A stretch of DNA of 64,000 nucleotides. Origin: JBGTSJ01 sp041940305. GTDB lineage: Bacteria > Planctomycetota > Planctomycetia > Planctomycetales > Planctomycetaceae. Under the pieces are notes generated by a model that was given only the letters and a program-made list of their open reading frames with translations, did not search any database and had not been told where the DNA came from. A program made the position numbers and the translations under genes. Positions 58,848 through 64,000 of the stretch are shown here, piece by piece. Positions within the stretch are counted from its first letter, which is position 1. Each line of letters begins with the position of its first letter. The stretch spans positions 1 through 64,000 of the forward strand of contig JBGTSJ010000011.1 of assembly GCA_041940305.1 (NCBI GenBank), read 5' to 3'.

Positions 58848-61800
58848 CGGCGCCCTCCGAGTTTCAGCCTTGGACGCACCTCCTCAAAAAGGCACTCATC
58901 GGGGTTGCCTCGGATGTGAGTGAGCACCTTCTGGAGTGGTTCCAGCTCCTTTGCACTGAGAACAAATCCGTCGTCGCCGACAATGACCAGCAGCTTCCGC
59001 GCACGAGACAATGCCACGTTGATCCGCTGGCTGGAATTCAGGAAGCCAGACCGCCCTTGTTCGTTGGATCGCGTAACAGAGAAAAATACGACATCCGCTT
59101 CACGCCCCTGGACAGCGTCGATCGTGCAACATTCAACCCTCAGGCCGTTGAGCTTTGATTGTTCGCGGCCCACTTCCCGAGCAAGGTGCTTTGCCTGAGC
59201 TTGGTACCCGCTGATTACGAGCACCGACACGGAGCTGGCTTCGCCAAAATCCATTCGCGCCAAATCGTGCAATTGGTCAATAATCTCTTCTGCTTCGCAC
59301 GGATTAACATAGACCCCTCCGCCGTGCTCCTGCTCGACTCGACGTTCGAGGCTGCGCGTAGATGACCAGACCACGCTCTTTCCTTTGAAAGCAAGCAACT
59401 GCCTGTCACTTGGTTTTCGTTCAACGTCGCCATTTTCAAGCTCGCCGTCGTAGAAGCAACGGCTGATAAGATTTCCGATCGCCGGCACCATGCGGTATTG
59501 CCGTACGAGCATTTTCTGATGATCAGGGGGAAGGAGACGCCGAAGTCGCTCGAACATAGACTCGGTGGCTTCATCACTATCGATTGAAAACCTCTCACGT
59601 AGCTTCTCATCGCGCACAACCGCGTCCTCAAATGGAGGCAGCTGTCTCGAATCACCAACAAACACCCACTTGCGGGACCGCACCATCGGTACAAGAGCTG
59701 CTGTGGCATCAACTTTGGACGCTTCGTCAATGATGCAAAGGTCGTACTCGATGTCGTCTGTACCGCGTACGGATGCCAGCCCGACACACGTGGCTGCGAC
59801 CACTTTGGACCGTTCGAATAACGCTGCAGTAAAGGAATCATCACGCCCGAATCGTTCGACCCACTCGCTTTGGATTCGAAGAAGAGCGTTGGCCATCTGG
59901 GAAGCGTCTGTCTCTTCGAGGAGCTCCTTTGACCATTCCATCAGCTCATGGGTGGTCAGCCCGAGGTAACCGTCGGCGTCATGAGTTAACTCCTTGAGTG
60001 CAGCGACCAGTCGGTCCTCTTCCTGTTTGTCTGCATTCAGCTTGCTTCGCAGCTGCCCGAGTTCTTCGTCAATCGGTTCCCTTTCGAGGTCAAGTTGTCT
60101 GGCGGACTTGCTCCCGGAGGTTTTCAAGAGCTCGTCAAGCTCATCCTGAGTGCACTGCACTCGCTCTCTTGTCTCTCCTCGGCGGTCTCGCAGGATTCCA
60201 ATTTGCTGCAACGTGGATCCAATCTTGAGATCGACCGGTGAAACGCCGAGTTTCGTCGCCCATTGTTCCAAAGCCTGTTCACTCTTGCGTGCAACGGAAT
60301 TGCGCCACCTCTGCATCTGAACGGGAAGCAGAAACTGGGCGGATTCATGCGAAACGTCATTCGCGCCCTGGCGTGCGACACGGACAATTGGGCTCTCCGG
60401 CAAGTACTCTGAAATCCTCAGCAACGCATTATCGATCGCAATGTGCGTCTGAGACGCCAAAACGACCGTCGCTTCAGGGTTTCTCCGGATGCACTCCCTA
60501 ACGAGTGCCGCGATAAAGCGTGTCTTTCCAGTGCCTGGGGGACCTTGCACTAACAACGCATCCGGAACCTGCAGCGCTGCTTTGATGGCCTCCTGCTGAG
60601 AAGCGTCCAACGACGCAACCGTATCCGGGTCAAGCTGGATCTCTATCGGCGAAATACGAGCTGTCGACGGGTTCAGAAGTAGGTCTCTGAGCGAGTTGGC
60701 AACGGCGTTTCCATGTCGAACGCGCTCGATGGCTAGTCGCTGACGGTCAATCGCTTTTTCTGCGGCACGAGTATCTAGATATGCAATGCCTCTTTGCGGG
60801 CAGTGCCGCAAGTTTGCGGACGGGCAATTCAGAATTACACCGTCGGAATCTACCTGCCAGATGTCGCCATAGATCCACTGCCTGTCGCCAGTTTTTATGA
60901 CACGGGGCTCCTCCACTTGAACTGCCGACAGATCGTCATCAGTGAATAACTTCACACGGTGGCCTTGGACGTCAATCCCCTCGAAGCGGATCGCAGCGCT
61001 TTGCTCCCGCTCATATGCCTGCCTGGCCGACAAAACCTGCACCCACTGATTGAATAGAAACTGATCCTTGTGCTCGCGGTCGTGCTTGGCCTTCAGCTCA
61101 TCTACCTCAAGAAACGTTTGGTCGATCAGTTGCAAGGTTGCATTCACACCAATCATGTGCCAGTGCCGCTTCGTCAGAGAAAACAGCACGGGTGATGTCA
61201 GGGCGTTGTCTTTCTTCCTCGAGAGCACATGTTCCGGCGGCCGGAATGCTCGTATGATTGTGAAGCAGTCTCGCCCTTTGTCATTGGGGGCGATGCGATA
61301 CATGAACGTCCCGCCGTGAACTAGGTACTGATCCGGAACGAGCCGCTCGTTCGGAGTCCCAAAGTTCTCCATGTAGCGTTCAATTGTGGGGTCACACGTA
61401 ATATCGGTGTCGATAAACGCGCGCACCTCGCTATCAGAAATAGTGTTGAAGGACTCCTTCACGATGGAAAGGGCGGTGTTCGTTGGCTCAAGCAGGCAGC
61501 ACCGTCGATGCTGTTCATACCACACCCTCTCTCGGGAGTTCTGGACGGTTGAGAAGTCCTGAGCCAAGAGGCCAGCGGTTTCCGGACGTCGCTTTGGGTC
61601 AGTAGACACTGCCCGTGCGACAATATCCTTGACATCTGAAACAGCATCAAAGCGCTCTAAGGCCTTGGGGATATCCTCGTAGCCAGCGATCTCGACATCG
61701 CTCATGGCCCAAAGGCAAAGTACTCCAACGGCAAAGACATCTCGTGAAAACGAGAACGAGCCGTCGTCCGGTTCAGGCGGCGCAAACGGCATCGACATGA

Positions 61801-62320
61801 ATTCATTTAGAGTGATGCGCGGCTGGAGGCAGCGCTTTAGCTTGGCAATGCCAAAGTCAGCCAAGCGAGGAGTACCGTCACTAGCCACAAGGATATTCGC
61901 GGGCTTGATGTCGCGATGGCAACGATCATTCCCGTGCGCATATGCCAGTGCGTCTACAATGGGCAGCAGGATGCGAGACGCAAAATCGTCCCAGCCATTG
62001 AATTCTGGGGATCGGCGATTCTTACGCTCAAGGAGGTCACATTCCATCCATTCCAAAGCGAGAAATGGCACACCTTTGTCATCTGTGCCATGGGCAAGAA
62101 TTCGCAAAATGTTCTCGTGCCTGAGGTTGCTGAGTGCATCGAGTTCGCGTCGATACGACTCTGCGGTGATTGCAGGCAGGTGAACGTCAATGTTGAGCAG
62201 CTTGACCGCAACGGGCTTTTCAGACTCGATGTCGAACGCGCGATAAACGGTTGACATGCCACCACGGCACACCTGCTTCTGGATGGCAAATCGACCGGCT
62301 AGTAGCTCTCCCGTCGACAC
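58844..62320 (-). CDS. Ser/Thr protein kinase fused to a superfamily 1 (DNA2/UPF1-like) helicase (Mokosh MkoA-like)
   Basis: 1158 residues. The kinase comes first: CRGGMSTVYRAFD, AVKLL (Lys40), HRDIKPANIL (135-144), ADFGIAK (154-160). A middle part of about 300 residues follows. The SF1 helicase is ALLVQGPPGTGKTRFIAALV (Walker A, about 592-599), LCIIDEASKVDATAALVPM (DEAS box, about 861), FVGDSRQLPP, VRQYRMVPAIG, DAVQGREADVVFFSVTRS and NVALSRARKLLVIVGD. It begins with GTG at 62320 after TAAGGG. The kinase-SF1 helicase fusion with a PLD partner is the described architecture of type I Mokosh anti-phage systems. Base composition is visibly less GC-rich than in the polysaccharide locus. Confidence 0.87.
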   Translation of the reverse strand: MSTGELLAGRFAIQKQVCRGGMSTVYRAFDIESEKPVAVKLLNIDVHLPAITAESYRRELDALSNLRHENILRILAHGTDDKGVPFLALEWMECDLLERKNRRSPEFNGWDDFASRILLPIVDALAYAHGNDRCHRDIKPANILVASDGTPRLADFGIAKLKRCLQPRITLNEFMSMPFAPPEPDDGSFSFSRDVFAVGVLCLWAMSDVEIAGYEDIPKALERFDAVSDVKDIVARAVSTDPKRRPETAGLLAQDFSTVQNSRERVWYEQHRRCCLLEPTNTALSIVKESFNTISDSEVRAFIDTDITCDPTIERYMENFGTPNERLVPDQYLVHGGTFMYRIAPNDKGRDCFTIIRAFRPPEHVLSRKKDNALTSPVLFSLTKRHWHMIGVNATLQLIDQTFLEVDELKAKHDREHKDQFLFNQWVQVLSARQAYEREQSAAIRFEGIDVQGHRVKLFTDDDLSAVQVEEPRVIKTGDRQWIYGDIWQVDSDGVILNCPSANLRHCPQRGIAYLDTRAAEKAIDRQRLAIERVRHGNAVANSLRDLLLNPSTARISPIEIQLDPDTVASLDASQQEAIKAALQVPDALLVQGPPGTGKTRFIAALVRECIRRNPEATVVLASQTHIAIDNALLRISEYLPESPIVRVARQGANDVSHESAQFLLPVQMQRWRNSVARKSEQALEQWATKLGVSPVDLKIGSTLQQIGILRDRRGETRERVQCTQDELDELLKTSGSKSARQLDLEREPIDEELGQLRSKLNADKQEEDRLVAALKELTHDADGYLGLTTHELMEWSKELLEETDASQMANALLRIQSEWVERFGRDDSFTAALFERSKVVAATCVGLASVRGTDDIEYDLCIIDEASKVDATAALVPMVRSRKWVFVGDSRQLPPFEDAVVRDEKLRERFSIDSDEATESMFERLRRLLPPDHQKMLVRQYRMVPAIGNLISRCFYDGELENGDVERKPSDRQLLAFKGKSVVWSSTRSLERRVEQEHGGGVYVNPCEAEEIIDQLHDLARMDFGEASSVSVLVISGYQAQAKHLAREVGREQSKLNGLRVECCTIDAVQGREADVVFFSVTRSNEQGRSGFLNSSQRINVALSRARKLLVIVGDDGFVLSAKELEPLQKVLTHIRGNPDECLFEEVRPRLKLGGRR

Positions 62321-62540
62321 GGCGTTCAGCCCTTACGCATTTGGTTGTGGGTGAGTCCATTTCGTCCTAGGATGTCCATGCGCGTCAATGTACCAGCGGC
62401 AAAAGCCATCAGCAAATCTGTCGCACAGAGGCAGCCACCTGATCTCTCTGCGGACAGTCGCAGGCACTCGCCGATTCGGGTGTTTTGTGGCTGTCAGAAG
62501 CTTCGCACTGGACGGGAGGCGGTGTCATTGGAGCCGGGGA

Positions 62541-63006
62541 ATGGTCGCATCGAGAACGATAGAATACGGGCAGCGCGGCGGGGTTACGTTGCTCGAAACC
62601 GACGTACCGCTCCCTGGGCCGGGCCAGGTCAGGTGGGCGTCACAGCCTGCGGCGTCTGCTCGTGGGACATCTGGACGCACCGGCACGGCCAGGACTCAAC
62701 ACACCCGACTCCCCCCGACCAAGAGGCCGTCGGCAGGGTCCACGCAGTAGGCTTCGGGATAGAGGACACGAGGGTTGGTCAGCTTGTTGCGGTCCGGGGA
62801 GGCGGGTTCTGTGACTTTTGCAACGTCCCCGCCCAGAAAGCGTATCCATTAGCTGCGGATCTGTTGTCCGACGAGCGCTGGTCCGTCCTCGCGGGACGGT
62901 TGTCATCTTCGGCTGGAAGCGTGAGCTCCTGGGGGATCTGGGAACAGACTGGCACATTGAGGGCCTGACCGTACTGAACCCCACACCTGCCCGTGCAAAA
63001 CCCTTT
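62541..63006 (+). pseudogene. relic of a zinc-dependent medium-chain dehydrogenase
   Basis: The first part (TIEYGQRGGVTLLETDVPLPGPGQVR from an ATG at 62541 with GGAGCCGGGGA before it) must be joined by a frame change near 62630 to VTACGVCSWDIWTHRHG and AVGFGIEDTRVGQLVAVRGGGFCDFCNVP. Together these are the N-terminal catalytic domain of a zinc alcohol dehydrogenase-like enzyme (Cys in ACGVC). After ERWSV the sequence jumps to GTVVIFGWKRELLGDLGTDWHIEGLTVLNP, the family's C-terminal part, so the middle with the nucleotide-binding domain is deleted. At least one frameshift plus an internal deletion make it a dead gene. Confidence 0.68.
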
Positions 63007-63048
63007 TCCGAACCATTCTCTGTTTTACCGTCGCCAAAAGTTGTTGAA

Positions 63049-63315
63049 GTGCAGCAACTTGGCGATTCCCGTTTGATTCGGGGGGAGCGCGAATCAGCGC
63101 TCTCCGGTAAGATTGAGGCCGATCAGCCCGCCTTCAAAGAGAGTGCGGCGCGGCAAAGAGAGCGCATCGGACAACCAGAGCCTGACGGAGGGCATCGCGC
63201 CGTTCTACCTGCCGGCGTGAGCGTCGACGACGATGCTGCTATCGCTGCGTTTGCCATGGTCTGGGGCGAACTGATTGGGCGAATTCCGGGTGAGTCGTGG
63301 AGTGAACAGCAATGA
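63049..63315 (+). other. possible small gene or 3' remnant coupled to the DUF3883 gene
   Basis: This frame ends with IAAFAMVWGELIGRIPGESWSEQQ and its stop overlaps the ATG of the next gene (ATGA at 63312-63315), the usual sign of a real upstream partner. No good start is seen after the dehydrogenase relic; GTG at 63049 is only a candidate. The sequence may be a truncated gene tail or a short antitoxin-like protein of about 88 residues. An imperfect inverted repeat (AAGTTGTTG/CAGCAACTT) lies at its beginning. Confidence 0.35.
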
Positions 63316-64000
63316 AAGTTGTTGACTTTGATGGGACGATACTTGATGCCACGTTTTCCGTACTCCCAATGGAAGGGGAGGTCATTTCGTTGGACTACGA
63401 ATCCTCCGGCGGCTCACATCGGGGTGAACCGTCCCACAGGAATCACCATTACCGCCAAGGACTCAACATCCTCCTTCAGCGCCTGCAATTGATGAATGCG
63501 GTCATTCCTGAAATCCGAATCGAAACCGGCACGGCCCGTTCCCTGCCGGTTGAAAAGCAACGAATCGTCATACCCAATCGCCCGTTTCCTGTCGCACTTG
63601 TTGCGGTGGCCAATTTGGACGAGTTCCGCCAGGAGATCAGCCGCTACGGCCGCGAGGTAGGCCAAGCAGCCGCGGGGGCGTCAAAGGGAGGGAGTAGTCG
63701 GCGGCTGAGAATCTTCTTGACTGGCGTCCCGACAGACCAAGCGGCCCTCGAGTCGCAACTCTCGGGGCGAGGGGTCGAGGCTGATGCCGGAGCCGTTGCA
63801 ACTGTCATCAACATGGCTGCGGGCAGATCTCGCCGGGGGCAGGGCTTTCTCGTCTCATCGGTGACCCGCAAGATCGTAGAAGAGTATGCGGTTGCTTGGG
63901 CGATCCGTCATTACGAAGCTCAAGGGTGGATCGTGCATGATGTCGGATCAACGGAGTCATTCGACCTCCGCTGCACACGCGATGGCACCACAGAACGCCA
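63312..64000 (+). CDS. DUF3883-type (restriction-endonuclease-like) protein, incomplete at window end
   Basis: An open frame of 229 codons runs from the ATG at 63312 (MKVVDFDGTILDATFS) off the end of the window. The last 50 residues (VTRKIVEEYAVAWAIRHYEAQGWIVHDVGSTESFDLRC) match the start of DUF3883, a PD-(D/E)xK-like domain that ends in an EVKG motif expected just beyond position 64000. DUF3883 proteins are common in restriction and other defence loci. The first 180 residues (FPVALVAVANLDEFRQEISRYG; RRLRIFLTGVP) are not known to me. Overlap with the preceding stop indicates an operon. The C-terminus and catalytic residues are outside the window. Confidence 0.7.
   Translation, partial: MKVVDFDGTILDATFSVLPMEGEVISLDYESSGGSHRGEPSHRNHHYRQGLNILLQRLQLMNAVIPEIRIETGTARSLPVEKQRIVIPNRPFPVALVAVANLDEFRQEISRYGREVGQAAAGASKGGSSRRLRIFLTGVPTDQAALESQLSGRGVEADAGAVATVINMAAGRSRRGQGFLVSSVTRKIVEEYAVAWAIRHYEAQGWIVHDVGSTESFDLRCTRDGTTER

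Noticed and set aside
1..64000. CRISPR arrays, rRNA genes and complete tRNA genes
   Set aside because: I looked for regularly spaced identical repeats and for cloverleaf sequences and found none in the window.

Overview
The window looks like chromosome of a GC-rich planctomycete-type bacterium. The basis is indirect: eukaryote-like Ser/Thr kinases, a Fe-S photolyase next to cyclopropane-synthase genes, compact intergenic palindromes and a pair of tiny coupled membrane proteins. There is no rRNA gene or complete tRNA to fix the taxonomy.

Layout. (1) 1-671 is G-rich and holds no gene. (2) 672-10226, all on the minus strand, starts with two small genes and then a tightly overlapped operon: FAD oxidoreductase, DUF1365, cyclopropane-fatty-acid synthase, a second CFA-like methyltransferase, DUF1295 reductase, DCC thiol oxidoreductase, a small membrane protein, Fe-S photolyase and TspO. 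This gene set is typical of light/singlet-oxygen stress and lipid modification in other bacteria, but the usual sigma/anti-sigma or MerR regulator is not visible. (3) 10595-15001 is regulatory: a SpoIIE-type phosphatase, a membrane-thioredoxin fusion, a sigma-70 factor, two very small coupled membrane proteins and a winged-helix regulator. The last is divergent from (4) 15252-20781, a type-I-secretion-like operon (ABC exporter, HlyD, TolC). The exporter's ATPase motifs are all lost, and the TolC reading frame is broken at a G9C12 tract.

(5) 21093-38004 is an exopolysaccharide locus in two divergent transcription units. The minus unit has a sugar transferase, a degenerate GGDEF protein, a membrane protein, an ATP-grasp enzyme, a polysaccharide deacetylase, a sulfotransferase and a Wza-like export protein. 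The plus unit has a GumC/Wzz chain-length protein, a flippase, two glycosyltransferases, a Wzy-like ligase/polymerase and two paralogous BioF2-like acyltransferases. It is a complete Wzx/Wzy-type set except for a tyrosine kinase.

(6) 38.0-41.3 kb is an integration module: a cluster of hairpins, a tyrosine recombinase with unusual catalytic-box residues, a companion gene, a 17-bp inverted repeat, and the 3' end of a tmRNA (ssrA) gene followed by a terminator. This is a likely attachment-site scar. (7) 41.5-48.0 kb has an unrecognised 700-aa protein and a three-gene cassette (DegT aminotransferase, small partner, GMC oxidoreductase) that could convert an alcohol to an amine.

(8) 48.3-64.0 kb is a defence island with gene relics between its systems. 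It contains a broken trypsin-like peptidase; a three-gene system (unknown protein, double-HKD PLD nuclease, SNF2 helicase) whose genes overlap by 4 bases; a decayed DUF932 gene; a convergent two-gene system (Ser/Thr kinase fused to an SF1 helicase, and PLD nuclease fused to a second Ser/Thr kinase) that resembles type I Mokosh but carries an extra kinase; a decayed zinc dehydrogenase; and, running off the end, a DUF3883-type protein. The two multi-gene systems in 49-62 kb are the most promising candidates for undescribed biology.
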